64,000 nt of DNA from Hydrogenophaga sp. (GCF_026125785.1 NZ_JAHCKL010000007.1:1-64000); one strand, 5' to 3'. Positions 26,841 through 36,365 are shown, numbered from the stretch's first letter. A program made the numbers and translations. The notes: generated by a model not told the origin, from the sequence alone.

Positions 26841-27242
26841 TCAGGGCGCGACTTCGTGCCCTGCCTGCTTCTGCTTCGGGTCGTTGGGGTCGTAGATCAC
26901 GGTGCTGGTGCCCACGCCCACACCCACGCGGGCGTTGCTGTTGCCGATCTGGGTGCTGGTGCCGACACCGGCGCCGGCGCTGACCTGGCCGCGCTGGTTG
27001 ACGCCAACGCCCACACCCACGGGACCCACGCCGGTGCTGACCCCGGCGCTCACGCCACCGGTGCCCACGCCTACGCCAATGGAAAAGGGGCCGACCGGTA
27101 CACCAATGCCCACGCCGGCACCGACCGAGCCGCAGCCAGCCAGCACCAGGGCGGCCAAGGCCAGGGCGACAGGAAGGCCTCCGCGCCGCGCCTGCGGCCC
27201 GGTGGCGGGTGGGTGTGAACGGCTGGCGTGCAAAGAGGTCAT
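26841..27242 (-). CDS. Gly/Val-rich putative lipoprotein
   Basis: 133 aa. Signal peptide with lipobox LAGC (ALALAALVLAGCGSVG), then a low-complexity mature region of Gly-Val/Gly-Ala alternations (VGVGVGVN, AGAGVGTSTQIG) and a charged C-terminus (YDPNDPKQKQAGHEVAP). The alternating small/hydrophobic pattern could form beta strands at the outer membrane. No known family recognised. The ATG at 27242 lacks a clear Shine-Dalgarno. It lies 110 bp downstream of phcQ on the same strand, so it could be a distal member of that transcript or an independent gene. Confidence 0.65.
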   Translation of the reverse strand: MTSLHASRSHPPATGPQARRGGLPVALALAALVLAGCGSVGAGVGIGVPVGPFSIGVGVGTGGVSAGVSTGVGPVGVGVGVNQRGQVSAGAGVGTSTQIGNSNARVGVGVGTSTVIYDPNDPKQKQAGHEVAP

Positions 27243-27352
27243 GGTCGTTGTCGGTGTGCGCTGCGGCCTGGGAAGTTCCCCATTGTCCGTGCCTGTACCG
27301 GCTCCCCTGGCAACGGTTACGGCTGGTTGCGTTTGGCGCCTTGGCGGGCCGT

Positions 27353-28357
27353 TCAATCGGCGTGCGCGGGTTGGCCCACGCGCTCCACCAGGTCGGCAAG
27401 CCAGTCGTCTCGTGGCGGCGTGTCGGCCGCCGCACTGAGGTGGACCAGCCAGGCGCCCGCCGGTTCACCGGCGGAAGCAGGCCGGGCCTGGGCCTGGCCG
27501 CGCTGCCACAGCAGCCACGCCAGCCAGGCGCAGTGGTCGGCGGCCGGGGGTTCGCCCACCGGAGCAGACAGCAGGCGGGTGAAGGCGCTGCCGTCGGGCA
27601 GGCGCAGCAAGGCATCGCCTGTGTCCGGTTGCTGGGTCTCGCCTCCAATGGCCTGCGCCAGCGCGGCCAGCGCCTGCGCGGCGGGGGCATCATCGGCAGG
27701 CCCAAAGGTCTGCAGCCAGCTGCGCAGGTGCGCGGCGATGGCCGCGCCCCGCCGGGCTTCGGCCTGCACGAGGTCGGCATGGTCCCAGCGGTGCCAGTCC
27801 ACTTCGGGAGACTCGAAGCCGCTGGCCAGGGCGGTCTGGCCATAGCGGTAGAGAGCCGTTTCGTGGCCGTCGGCCTGCACGGCCGCTCCCACCATGAGCA
27901 GGGCGGCCATGCGGCTGGCGCGCAACTGGCTGTGCTGAGCCAGCAGCTTGTCGCGCAGCAGGTTGTCGCGTTCGCTGCGCAACTGGGCCAGGTCCAGGGC
28001 GTTGCGCAGGTCGGCGCGCAGGCTTTCGATCTCCCAGGGCTTGTTGATGTAGCGGTAGATTTCGCCGGTATTGATGGCTTCGATGGCGTCGCCGATGTCG
28101 GAATAGGCGGTGGTCAGCATGCGCACGATGCCGGGGTAGTAGGCGCGCGCGTGGCGCAGCAGTTCGTTGCCATGTTCACCGGGCATGCGCTGGTCGCACA
28201 CGAGCACGGCCACTTCGGCGCCGTGGGCCTGCAGCACTGCGCGCCCCTCCTCCACGGAGCCGGCGGTGAGCACGGGCGCCAGCGGGCTGACCAGGCGCTC
28301 GAAGTACTTGAGCGCCATGGCTTCGTCGTCCACGTAGAGGATCTTGTCGGGTGTCAT
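27353..28357 (-). CDS. phcQ: PhcQ-like response regulator
   Basis: 334 aa. N-terminal receiver domain: acidic pocket ILYVDDE, phosphoacceptor Asp55 in VLVCDQRMPG, Thr in LTTAYSD and Lys in RYINKPWE, the last characteristic of receivers in this family. After a helical linker (~120-150) the C-terminal ~180 residues match no DNA-binding domain, so output is probably through protein contacts. It overlaps the upstream hybrid regulator by 4 nt (ATGA). In Ralstonia PhcQ is the fourth gene of phcBSRQ and takes part in control of PhcA activity; the assignment rests on order and architecture. Confidence 0.72.
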   Translation of the reverse strand: MTPDKILYVDDEAMALKYFERLVSPLAPVLTAGSVEEGRAVLQAHGAEVAVLVCDQRMPGEHGNELLRHARAYYPGIVRMLTTAYSDIGDAIEAINTGEIYRYINKPWEIESLRADLRNALDLAQLRSERDNLLRDKLLAQHSQLRASRMAALLMVGAAVQADGHETALYRYGQTALASGFESPEVDWHRWDHADLVQAEARRGAAIAAHLRSWLQTFGPADDAPAAQALAALAQAIGGETQQPDTGDALLRLPDGSAFTRLLSAPVGEPPAADHCAWLAWLLWQRGQAQARPASAGEPAGAWLVHLSAAADTPPRDDWLADLVERVGQPAHAD

Positions 28358-29562
28358 CGGGGCTCCTTGGACACGGGGGCGGGTGGAGTGGACGGGAAGT
28401 AGAGCGAAACGGCGGCGCCCTGGCCGGGGGTTGAGCGCACGTCGATGGTGCCGCCCAGCGAGGTCATGACGCGCTGGCAGAACAGCACGCCCATGCCACT
28501 GCCCCCGGACGCCGCACGGGTGGTGACCGGCTCCAGGGTGAGCCGGCGCAGCACTTCGGGTGGAATGCCGGGGCCGTTGTCGCTCACACGGATAACGGGC
28601 TGCGCCGGCAGGCCGGGCGCGGGCGCGGCCCGGTCCAGCGCCAGCCGCACCTCGGGCCGGGCGGGCGCCGACGCGCGCAGGGCCAGCATGGCGTTCTTCA
28701 CCAGGGTACAGAGCACGAGGTAGAGCAGGTCTCGCCGGCCAGGCAGCATGAAGTCCTGCTGCACGTCGAGCACCAGCCAGGCGGACTCGCCGTCCTCGAA
28801 CGGGTATTCCTCGCGCACGGCGCGCACCAGATCACTGGCCAGCAGGCTGGCGGACGTGTCGCCGCGGCTGGCGTCGCGCGCGCTGAGCACGAAGGTGGAG
28901 ATCAGCGACTGCGCATAGGCCGCGCGCCGCTGGGCGGCCTCGATCATGAAGAGCACGTCACCCGGCTTCTGCTGTTCGATGTGGGCGACGCCGTCCTGCC
29001 CGTCGGGTGCATCGCGGTGGCGCTCGCGCATGGCGGTGAGGTAGCCACGCACGGTGGCCAGTGGTGAGGTGACTTCGTGGGCGAGGAAGCCCAGCGTCTC
29101 GCGCAGCGCGGAAGCACGCCGGTCCAGCAGTTCCTGCTGGCGGGCGCGCTCCAGCCCGGTGGCCAGGGCTTCACGCAGGGCTTGCCGGGTGAGTTCCTCG
29201 TCCAGCGGTTTCTCCAGGATCTTCTCCACCTGCCCCTGGTTGACGGCCAGCAGGGCCACGTCCTTGTCGGCGTACGCGGAGACCAGCACGCGCGCCACGT
29301 GCGGGTACCGCTGGCGCACCTGGGCCAGCAGGTCCACCCCATTGCGCTGCGGCATGGCGTAGTCGGTCAGCAGCACCGCAACCTCGTGGCTGCGCTCGGC
29401 CAGCAGCGCCAGCGCCTGCTCGACGTCGTGGGCGGTGAGCACCGCAAATTCGTTGCCATAAAGGCGGGCAAACCATTTGCAGGCCTGCGGTTCGTCGTCC
29501 ACCATGAGAACCTTGTACGGCCCCCGTGGTCCTGTGGCTGCTCCCTGATCCTGTGTATTCAT
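28354..29562 (-). CDS. phcR: PhcR-like response regulator with C-terminal histidine kinase domain
   Basis: 402 aa with inverted hybrid architecture: receiver domain first (KVLMVDDEPQ, Asp67 in LLTDYAMPQ, Lys in KILEKPLDEE), then a HisKA-like helix with His162 in FLAHEVTSPL and a HATPase_c domain (VLCTLVKNAML N-box, VSDNGPGIPPE, GSGMGVLFCQRVM). There is no membrane segment. A receiver fused to a kinase rather than a DNA-binding domain is the hallmark of Ralstonia PhcR. Its start overlaps the sensor kinase stop by 4 nt and its stop overlaps phcQ by 4 nt, so all three are translationally coupled. Confidence 0.78.
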   Translation of the reverse strand: MNTQDQGAATGPRGPYKVLMVDDEPQACKWFARLYGNEFAVLTAHDVEQALALLAERSHEVAVLLTDYAMPQRNGVDLLAQVRQRYPHVARVLVSAYADKDVALLAVNQGQVEKILEKPLDEELTRQALREALATGLERARQQELLDRRASALRETLGFLAHEVTSPLATVRGYLTAMRERHRDAPDGQDGVAHIEQQKPGDVLFMIEAAQRRAAYAQSLISTFVLSARDASRGDTSASLLASDLVRAVREEYPFEDGESAWLVLDVQQDFMLPGRRDLLYLVLCTLVKNAMLALRASAPARPEVRLALDRAAPAPGLPAQPVIRVSDNGPGIPPEVLRRLTLEPVTTRAASGGSGMGVLFCQRVMTSLGGTIDVRSTPGQGAAVSLYFPSTPPAPVSKEPR

Positions 29563-30902
29563 TGTGGTCTCGGCAAATCAAAGGTGAACTCGGTCCAGGC
29601 CCCCGCCTCGCTGTCGACCGACAGGCTTCCGCCATGGCGCTGCACGATGCCGTAGCTCACGCTCAGGCCCAGGCCCAGGCCCGCCCCCACGTCGCGCGTG
29701 GTGAAGAAGGGCTCGAACACACGCTCACGGTCTTCGGGGGCGATGCCCTGCCCGTTGTCCCGCACGGATACGTGCAGACGGCCGTCCCGGACATGACCCC
29801 GCACGTCGATGCGGGGCTGCGCACGCCGCGCGGCCTGCAGCGCATGGGCGGCATTGCTGAACAGGTTGATCAGCACGCCGATGACGGCGGGCTCATCCCC
29901 CAGCACGTGGGTGTCCTGCGGCAAGTCCACCTTCACGTCAACCCCCTTGAGCTCATGACCCGCCAGGCGCAACGCCGAGCGCACGGCATTCTCCAGCAAA
30001 AACACGCGCTGGCTGTCCTGGCCCGGCTTTTGATAAGCAAAGGTCTTGAGATCGGAAACGATGTTCTGTATGCGCTGCATGCCCTCGCGCGCGTCGACCA
30101 GGCTTTCCTTGAGCATGGCGTCCTGGCCGGTGGCCGGCGAGGTCAGCCCCATGTTGATGGCCATCAGGCTGTAGTTGACTGGGTTGTTGAGCTCGTGCAG
30201 CAGGCCCGCGGACAGCGTGCCGATGGCGGCCATCTTCTCGCGCTGCAGCAATTGCCCCTTCACCTCGGCCAGTGTGCGGTTGGTTTCCATCAGTTCCCTG
30301 TTCTTGTCCTGCACCTCCGACTGGAGGGCATAGGCTTGTTTGCGCCACTTGCCACTGTAGATGGAGATGACCACGGAAATGACGGCGTAGAACACGATGA
30401 AGATGATCTGGCCCAGGAACAGTTCCCAGTTCTGCACCCCCCCTGGCCGCGCGACGCAGGCCAGCACGTACATGGCCAGTGTGGAGGCGCTGAACAGGAA
30501 GGCCTCCACGACGGACAGCGGCAGGAAGAAGCCGATGCCCGAGATGGCGAAGGTCAGGCCCACGAAATAGATGGATTGCTCTCCATCGGCGTGGAAGATC
30601 ATCCAGGAGATCATGAGCTGCGGCAGCGCGATCCAGAAATAGGTGAGGCCGCGGATGTTGCGCTCGCCAAACGGCGAGTCGTAGCTCAGCAGGGTGGCCA
30701 GGATCAGCAGGCCGACCACCACGCGCACGATGGCGAACGCCAGTTGGTGCTGGGGATAGAAAGCGGCATCGAGCCCCACGCCGCCCAGGATCAGCAGGAT
30801 GGCCACCTTGCAGGTGACCCGGCTGTAGAACCTCAGGTGCTGCCTGAGCGCATCCTCGTAGGTCGCGGGCAGCAGGCCGGTCGCCGTGGAGGGTGTGCGC
30901 AT
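29559..30902 (-). CDS. phcS: PhcS-like membrane sensor histidine kinase
   Basis: 447 aa. Six predicted membrane helices span residues ~33-182, with short loops and no periplasmic sensor domain, as expected for perception of a hydrophobic signal within the membrane. A coiled coil (~190-225) leads to the H-box (LSAGLLHELNNPVNY, His236). The catalytic domain has NLFSNAAHAL, VRDNGQGIAPED and GAGLGLGLSVSYGIV. The ATG at 30902 lies 7 nt after the methyltransferase stop. In Ralstonia PhcS autophosphorylates in response to 3-hydroxy fatty acid methyl ester; ligand identity here is inference. Confidence 0.78.
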   Translation of the reverse strand: MRTPSTATGLLPATYEDALRQHLRFYSRVTCKVAILLILGGVGLDAAFYPQHQLAFAIVRVVVGLLILATLLSYDSPFGERNIRGLTYFWIALPQLMISWMIFHADGEQSIYFVGLTFAISGIGFFLPLSVVEAFLFSASTLAMYVLACVARPGGVQNWELFLGQIIFIVFYAVISVVISIYSGKWRKQAYALQSEVQDKNRELMETNRTLAEVKGQLLQREKMAAIGTLSAGLLHELNNPVNYSLMAINMGLTSPATGQDAMLKESLVDAREGMQRIQNIVSDLKTFAYQKPGQDSQRVFLLENAVRSALRLAGHELKGVDVKVDLPQDTHVLGDEPAVIGVLINLFSNAAHALQAARRAQPRIDVRGHVRDGRLHVSVRDNGQGIAPEDRERVFEPFFTTRDVGAGLGLGLSVSYGIVQRHGGSLSVDSEAGAWTEFTFDLPRPQ

Positions 30903-30909
30903 CGCTGGG

Positions 30910-32313
30910 TCAGGCCGGCTTGACGGCCTCGGCAAACAGGTTGATGCGGGTGTCGTCGGTGTAGGTCTGTGTCCGCGACAGGCTGGCGGGGAACAGGCGC
31001 TCCATGCCAGCTTCGTCGCGGTAGATCAGGTACCACTCCATGAAGTGCTCCATCCAGTAGCGCTCCGGGTTGTAGCTGTGCACATTGGTCACCAGCAAGG
31101 AGCCTCCTGGCTTGAGGCGGCTGTCGAAATAGCTGATGAGGCGCGCGCAGGCCTTGTCGGCGAGGTAGTCGAACAGGCCGGCGCAGTAGATGTAGTCGAA
31201 GCGGTCCTCCGGCGCGATCGCCTCATCGCGTGCCGAGCGTTTGAGCAGTTGGTGAACCGACTCGTGCCGCAGCGTGATGCGGGGTGGCGGGCGCCCGGCC
31301 GCGGCCGCGGCCTCTTCGATGCGCTGGCGCGCAAACGCCAGTGTCTCCTCGCTGAAGTCCATCAGCACCACATCCAGGTGGTCCAGGTCCAGGTCACCGC
31401 CCACCAGGCGCTGCAGCTCCGCGGCCGGCCCGCAACCGACGTTGAGCACGCGCAAGGTGCCGTTGGATGCGCGCGCACGGGCAGCGAGGTCCCGCAGGCG
31501 CTCCTGAAGGATGTCGACCCGGTTGCGGTGGGCCTGCGCCACACCGGCCTGCAGGAACATGTAGTTGACCAGCTCGAAATACGTGCTGGGGCCCTCGCGC
31601 GGGTTGCCCAGGATCTGGTTGACCATCTGGTAGTCGCCGGCGTACCCCAGCGGCTTGGCAAAGGTGCGGTAGACAAAGGGCGCGCGCAGTATCAGGGGAT
31701 GGATGGCGGCCTGGGCAAAGGCGCGGTGCACCGGCTCCAGCTCGGGCGCGACCTTGGCGGCCTCGGCCTCGAAGCGCAGCAGGTACTGGCGCCCTTTCTG
31801 CAGCAAGGGCCGGCCGATCTCGAAGAAGATGTCGTCGCGGACGCGGCCCTGCGCATCCCGCGGCAGCCCGGCCATGATGTCGGCCTGGTCGAGCCAGCGC
31901 GTCACCTCGGAAAAATAGGCCCGCATCTCGTTGACCACCACCTGGTAGGACTCGCCCACCTGGTAACGCGACTCCCAGTCGGAGATGAAACGGCTGACCG
32001 CCTCCGAGACGGTGCGGGCATCGTGACCGATACCACCCAGGTCGTTCCATTCGTCGATCAGCGTGACCGACACCACCGCCATCAGCCCGGTGTTGAGCAG
32101 GCTGACGACGACGGCTTTTCCTCTGTAGAGGTGACGCTCGCCCGAGCGTATGGTCAGCTCGTTGAGCACCTCGCTGACCTGCACGATGGAGTAGGGGTTG
32201 TAGATCTCCATCACGAGCGAGCGTCGCTGCAGGCTCGTCAAGGTTCCGCGTGCGCTGTCTCCCTGGCTGTTGCGGAACGTGACGACGTGATCAAAAGGGC
32301 GCTGTAGGCTCAC
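30910..32313 (-). CDS. phcB: PhcB-like SAM-dependent methyltransferase (quorum signal synthase)
   Basis: 467 aa from a GTG start at 32313; no good ribosome site is visible. The N-terminal ~90 residues look like a small beta-barrel with a PilZ-like pattern (MEIYNPYSIVQVSEVLNELTI ... YRGKAVVVSLLNTG) but lack the RxxxR c-di-GMP motif. A helical region follows, then a Rossmann methyltransferase domain with SAM motif VLNVGCGPAAE (289-299), the acidic LMDFSEETL and YIYCAGLFDYLADKAC. In Ralstonia PhcB methylates a 3-hydroxy fatty acid to make the diffusible 3-OH PAME/MAME signal. First gene of the four-gene operon. A methyltransferase with another acyl acceptor is possible. Confidence 0.72.
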   Translation of the reverse strand: MSLQRPFDHVVTFRNSQGDSARGTLTSLQRRSLVMEIYNPYSIVQVSEVLNELTIRSGERHLYRGKAVVVSLLNTGLMAVVSVTLIDEWNDLGGIGHDARTVSEAVSRFISDWESRYQVGESYQVVVNEMRAYFSEVTRWLDQADIMAGLPRDAQGRVRDDIFFEIGRPLLQKGRQYLLRFEAEAAKVAPELEPVHRAFAQAAIHPLILRAPFVYRTFAKPLGYAGDYQMVNQILGNPREGPSTYFELVNYMFLQAGVAQAHRNRVDILQERLRDLAARARASNGTLRVLNVGCGPAAELQRLVGGDLDLDHLDVVLMDFSEETLAFARQRIEEAAAAAGRPPPRITLRHESVHQLLKRSARDEAIAPEDRFDYIYCAGLFDYLADKACARLISYFDSRLKPGGSLLVTNVHSYNPERYWMEHFMEWYLIYRDEAGMERLFPASLSRTQTYTDDTRINLFAEAVKPA

Positions 32314-32418
32314 GGTGTGACCGGTGGTTCATTGGGCAGGACAGTTGCAGTGCTCTGCCCCTGGAAGGACTCTCCCCACGGCCGAGTGTAGGGCCACCCG
32401 GAGCCTGCGGTCTTTCGT

Positions 32419-34281
32419 CTACACCAGCAGCGCGTTCACCCGTTTCACATAGGCGGCGGGATCTTCCGGCAAGCCGCCTTCGGCCAGCAGGGCCTGGTCG
32501 AACAGGATGTGGGCCAGGTCGTCGAAGTGCGCGCTGCCCTCGAGTTTTTTCACCAGGGCATGGTCGGCGTTGACCTCCAGAATGGGTTTGACCTGCGGTA
32601 CCGGCTGGCCGGCCTGCTTGAGCAGGCGTGCCAGCTGGGTGGAGTAGTCACCGTCCTCCACCACCAGGCAGGCGGGCGAATCCACCAGGCGGGAGGTGAC
32701 GCGCACGTCCTTGGCCTTGTCCTTGAGGCTCTCGCGCAGGCGCTCCAGCACCGGCTTGAAGGCCTCGGCAGCAGCCTCCGCAGCCTTTTTCTCTTCCTCG
32801 TCCTGCAGCGAACCCAGGTCGACCGCGCCCTTGGCCACGCTCTGCAGCGGCGTGCCATCGAACTCGGTCAGGAAGGACAGGGCCCATTCATCCACCCGGT
32901 CGGTCATCAGCAGGACTTCGATGCCCTTCTTGCGGAACACCTCCAGTTGCGGGCTGTTGCGCGCGGCGGCCAGGTTGTCGGCGGTGATGTAGTAGATGGC
33001 CTGCTGGCCTTCCTTCATGCGGGCCTTGTAGTCGGCCAGCGAGGTCGGTTCGGCGGCCGTGGTGCTGGCAAAGCGCAACAGCCTGGCCAGCCTGTCGCGG
33101 TTGCCGAAGTCCTCGCCGAGGCCCTCCTTGAGCACCGCGCCGAACTCGGCGTAGAAGCGTGCGTACTTCTCGCCATCCTTGCTCAGGTCGTCCAGCATGC
33201 CCAGCACGCGGCGGGTGTTGCCTTCGCGGATGGCCTTCACGTCGCGGCTTTCCTGCAGCAGTTCCCGGCTCACGTTGAGCGGCAGGTCCGACGAGTCCAC
33301 CACGCCCTTGACCCAGCGCAGGTAGGCGGGCATGAGCGCCTCGGCTTCGTCCATGATGAACACACGCCGCACGTACAGGCGGATGCCGGCCTTGCGGTCG
33401 CGGTTCCACAGGTCCATGGGCGCCTTGGCCGGTATGTAGAGCAGTTGCGTGTATTCGGTGCTGCCTTCCACGCGGTTGTGGCTCCAGGCCAGCGGGTCCT
33501 GCGTGTCGTAGCTGATGTTCTTGTAGAACTCGGCGTACTGTTCGTCGCTGATGTCCTTCTTGCTGCGCGCCCACAGCGCGTTGGCAGAGTTGACCGCCTC
33601 CCAGGCGTCCTGGCTCACGTAGGCGCTCTTCTCGGCGTCCCAGGTTTCCTTCTGCATCAGGATGGGCAGGCTGATGTGGTCGGAGTACTTGCCGATGATG
33701 GACTTGAGCTTCCAATGGTCTAGGTACTCACTGGCATCTTCGCGCAGGTGCAGGATCACGCTGGTGCCGCGCGACGCGCGCTCGATGGTCTCGACCTCGA
33801 AATCGCCGCTGCCGCCGCTGGTCCAGCGCACGCCCTCGGCCGCCGGCAGGCCCGCCCGGCGCGACTCCACCACGATGCGGTCGGCCACGATGAAGCCGGA
33901 ATAGAAGCCGACGCCGAACTGGCCGATGAGTTGCGCGTCCTGCTTCTGGTCGCCCGAGAGGCGGCTCATGAAATCCCGGGTGCCGCTCTTGGCGATGGTG
34001 CCCAGGTGGTCGATGGCCTCCTGCGCGCTCATGCCGATGCCGTTGTCGGTGATGGTGATGGTGCGTGCCTCACGGTCGAAGGCCACGCGCACCTCCAGGT
34101 TGGGCGCGTCCTCGAACAGCGCGGCGTTGTTCAGGGCCTCGAAGCGCAGCTTGTCGCAGGCGTCCGACGCGTTGGACACCAGTTCGCGCAGGAAGATGTC
34201 GGGGTTGGAGTACAGGGAATGCGTGACCAGGTGCAGCAGTTGCGCCACTTCGGCCTGGAAGGACAGGGTTTGTTTGCTCAT
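32419..34281 (-). CDS. htpG: Molecular chaperone HtpG (Hsp90)
   Basis: 620 aa, the normal HtpG length. The N-terminal ATPase domain has [47 protein letters not shown] and [16 protein letters not shown]. The middle domain includes [39 protein letters not shown] (as separate conserved blocks at residues ~300-340), and the C-terminal dimerisation domain is complete. ATP-dependent folding of client proteins in the cytosol. A sigma-32 type promoter lies ~75 bp upstream. Confidence 0.96.
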   Translation of the reverse strand: MSKQTLSFQAEVAQLLHLVTHSLYSNPDIFLRELVSNASDACDKLRFEALNNAALFEDAPNLEVRVAFDREARTITITDNGIGMSAQEAIDHLGTIAKSGTRDFMSRLSGDQKQDAQLIGQFGVGFYSGFIVADRIVVESRRAGLPAAEGVRWTSGGSGDFEVETIERASRGTSVILHLREDASEYLDHWKLKSIIGKYSDHISLPILMQKETWDAEKSAYVSQDAWEAVNSANALWARSKKDISDEQYAEFYKNISYDTQDPLAWSHNRVEGSTEYTQLLYIPAKAPMDLWNRDRKAGIRLYVRRVFIMDEAEALMPAYLRWVKGVVDSSDLPLNVSRELLQESRDVKAIREGNTRRVLGMLDDLSKDGEKYARFYAEFGAVLKEGLGEDFGNRDRLARLLRFASTTAAEPTSLADYKARMKEGQQAIYYITADNLAAARNSPQLEVFRKKGIEVLLMTDRVDEWALSFLTEFDGTPLQSVAKGAVDLGSLQDEEEKKAAEAAAEAFKPVLERLRESLKDKAKDVRVTSRLVDSPACLVVEDGDYSTQLARLLKQAGQPVPQVKPILEVNADHALVKKLEGSAHFDDLAHILFDQALLAEGGLPEDPAAYVKRVNALLV

Positions 34282-34355
34282 GGAAGTCTGCGGAAGAAGG
34301 GAGAAACGAATCGGTAGGTGCCGATGCCGCCAGAGCGGCGGCTGAGCGAGGCGGA

Positions 34356-34383
34356 ATTATGGGCGGTACCCCGGGGTTTCAAG
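34356..34383 (-). promoter_or_regulatory. Sigma-32 heat-shock promoter of htpG
   Basis: On the minus strand CTTGAAA (34383-34377) is followed after 13 nt by CCCATAAT (34363-34356). This is an excellent match to the RpoH consensus CTTGAAA-N(13-14)-CCCATnT. It would give a 5' leader of about 70 nt before the htpG ATG. Confidence 0.82.
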
Positions 34384-34421
34384 TCCCGGGGCCGCAGGCG
34401 GCCTTACCCCGTCACGGCGGT

Positions 34422-35486
34422 TCAGAAGCGCTCGTCCGCCCCGAGGTAGCGCCACTGCCCCTGCGGCAGGTTGCCCAGCACCACCCGCCCGATGCGGATG
34501 CGTTTGAGACCCACCACGTGCAGGCCCACCTGCTCGCACATGCGGCGGATCTGCCTCTTCTTGCCCTCGGTGAGCACGAAGCGCAGTTGCTCGGGGTTCT
34601 GCCAGTCGACCTGGGCGGGGCGCAGCGGCTGGCCGTCCAGGCTCAGGCCGTGGCGCAGCAGGGCCAGGCGCTCGGGAGGCAGGACCGCCTGTACGTTCTG
34701 CGTGACCAGTCCCGCGCCTTGAGGGCCATGGGGTGCGTAGTGCACGCGCACCAGGTACTCCTTTTCCACCGCGCTGTCCTCGCCGATCAGCGCGCGGGCC
34801 ACGCGGCCGTCCTGGGTGAACACCAGCAGTCCGGTGGAATCGATGTCGAGCCGGCCAGCCGGCGCCAGGCCGCGCAGTTGGGATGGCGAGAAGCGGCGGC
34901 CGCCCGCGGGCATGCGCGCGTCACCTCGCCACTGGCTGCGGGCATCGACGAGCGTGACCGCGGCCTCGTGGCCGTCCTCGGGCTGGCCGCTCACGTAGCC
35001 CACCGGCTTGTGCAGCAGGATGGTGACCTGCTCGCCCTGCTGGGCTCGCGCCTGCGGCGCCACGTCGATCCGCGCATCGGGCGCCACGGTCTGGCCCATC
35101 ACGGCGGGCTGGCCGTTCACGCGCACCCAGCCGCGTTCGATCCAGGCATCGGCCTCGCGGCGGGAGCACAGGCCCAGGTCGGCCAGGCGTTTGTTGAGCC
35201 GCACGCCGTCGCCATCGCGGGGCATCGGCGCAGCGGCTGGCCGGGCAGCGCGCGGCGCGTTCGAGCGCACAGGCTCACGCGGCGGACGCGGCTCGGGCGC
35301 CAAGGGCGGGCGCGCGGCAAGGGTGGCGGACACGCTGCGGGCGCGCGCCGGACCGGGCGGCCGAACGGGCGCCCGGCGGGGCGCGCGCGGATCGGGAGTG
35401 GCTGATTTGGCCCCGCCCCCCTGCCGGAGGCTGAGGGTGCGGGCCGCGGGTTTGTCGTCCCTGTCGTCGTCTTGGGTCTTGCTCAT
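34422..35486 (-). CDS. rluF: 23S rRNA pseudouridine synthase, RluF/RluB type
   Basis: 354 aa. The first ~105 residues are a disordered Arg/Pro/Ala-rich extension. An S4 RNA-binding domain follows ([31 protein letters not shown]) and then the RsuA-family catalytic domain with the catalytic Asp in [18 protein letters not shown] and [25 protein letters not shown] near the end. The specific uridine (RluF U2604 versus RluB U2605) is judged by family resemblance only. It starts 7 bp after the Crp/Fnr gene stop and is probably co-transcribed with it. Confidence 0.85.
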   Translation of the reverse strand: MSKTQDDDRDDKPAARTLSLRQGGGAKSATPDPRAPRRAPVRPPGPARARSVSATLAARPPLAPEPRPPREPVRSNAPRAARPAAAPMPRDGDGVRLNKRLADLGLCSRREADAWIERGWVRVNGQPAVMGQTVAPDARIDVAPQARAQQGEQVTILLHKPVGYVSGQPEDGHEAAVTLVDARSQWRGDARMPAGGRRFSPSQLRGLAPAGRLDIDSTGLLVFTQDGRVARALIGEDSAVEKEYLVRVHYAPHGPQGAGLVTQNVQAVLPPERLALLRHGLSLDGQPLRPAQVDWQNPEQLRFVLTEGKKRQIRRMCEQVGLHVVGLKRIRIGRVVLGNLPQGQWRYLGADERF

Positions 35487-35493
35487 CCTCTGA

Positions 35494-36228
35494 TCATCCC
35501 TCATCCAGCACACCCGAACGCAGCGAAGCGAGGTCGAGCACGCGCAGCCCGCCGTACTCGACGCGGATCCAACCCTTGTCCGCCAGCGTGGTCAGCGCCT
35601 CGTTCACGCGCTGGCGGGAGAGGCCCACGAGGTAGGCCAGTTCCTGTTGGGTGATGCGCAGCACGCCGCCCACATTGGGCGAGAGCAGCGGATGGAACAG
35701 CGCCGCCAGGTTGCGCGCGACGCGCAGGTCCGGGCTGTTCAGGCGGTCGATCTCGCGCGCGGCGATGAACTGGCCCAGCCGCTCGTTGAGCTGTTCCATC
35801 ACGAAGCGGTTGAAGCCCAGCGAATGGTCCAGCAGCCAGTCGAAGGTCTGCACCGGCAGGCCCGCCACGCGGCTCTTGCGCAGGGCCAGGATGTTGTAGC
35901 GGTAGTGCTCGTGCTTGAGCACCGTGCCTTCACCGAACCAGCCGCCGGGCGCCACACCCGTGAAGGTGATCACCGGACCTTGTGAATCGTCGTTGCTCAT
36001 CTTGAGAAGGCCATCGACCAGGCCGAACCAGTAGGTGACCGGCCGGCCAAAGCGGCAGATGTAGTCGCCCGCCTCGGCTTCGCCCACCACGAGGGCCTCG
36101 ACAGCGCGAGCGCGCTCGCTTTCGCTCACGCGCCTGAGCCAGGGGATTTCGGCCAGCTCCGCCTCGGTGGGAGGCCGTGCGCGGTCGCGCAGCATGGAGC
36201 CTGAGCGGTGCGGGGTGAAGGGGTTCAT
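35494..36228 (-). CDS. Crp/Fnr-family transcriptional regulator
   Basis: 244 aa. An N-terminal cyclic-nucleotide-binding-like beta-roll ([50 protein letters not shown]) leads through a dimer helix to a C-terminal winged HTH ([43 protein letters not shown]). The Fnr iron-sulphur cysteines are absent, so it is not an oxygen-sensing Fnr. The effector is unknown. It is divergent from the acyl-CoA synthetase/Liv operon with a palindrome between, suggesting that it regulates both itself and that operon. Confidence 0.87.
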   Translation of the reverse strand: MNPFTPHRSGSMLRDRARPPTEAELAEIPWLRRVSESERARAVEALVVGEAEAGDYICRFGRPVTYWFGLVDGLLKMSNDDSQGPVITFTGVAPGGWFGEGTVLKHEHYRYNILALRKSRVAGLPVQTFDWLLDHSLGFNRFVMEQLNERLGQFIAAREIDRLNSPDLRVARNLAALFHPLLSPNVGGVLRITQQELAYLVGLSRQRVNEALTTLADKGWIRVEYGGLRVLDLASLRSGVLDEG

Positions 36229-36259
36229 AGGGGAAAGTCCTAGCAGGGTAGACCCGAAA

Positions 36260-36277
36260 TTGTCGTCGGACCGACAA
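36260..36277. promoter_or_regulatory. Candidate Crp/Fnr-type operator between divergent genes
   Basis: TTGTC-N8-GACAA inverted repeat (extended by one G/C on each side) in the 137-bp gap between the crp/fnr-like gene and the acyl-CoA synthetase operon. The half-site resembles the TTGAC/TTGAT half-sites of the Crp/Fnr superfamily, though the spacing differs from classic Fnr boxes. Which protein binds it is inference. Confidence 0.5.
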
Positions 36278-36365
36278 CACGACGTCAAACGAAGACCTAC
36301 CATGCGCCCAAGCATGAACGACCGGCCCCACCCGAAAGGGCCGACCGGTTCACCAGGAGACACGC

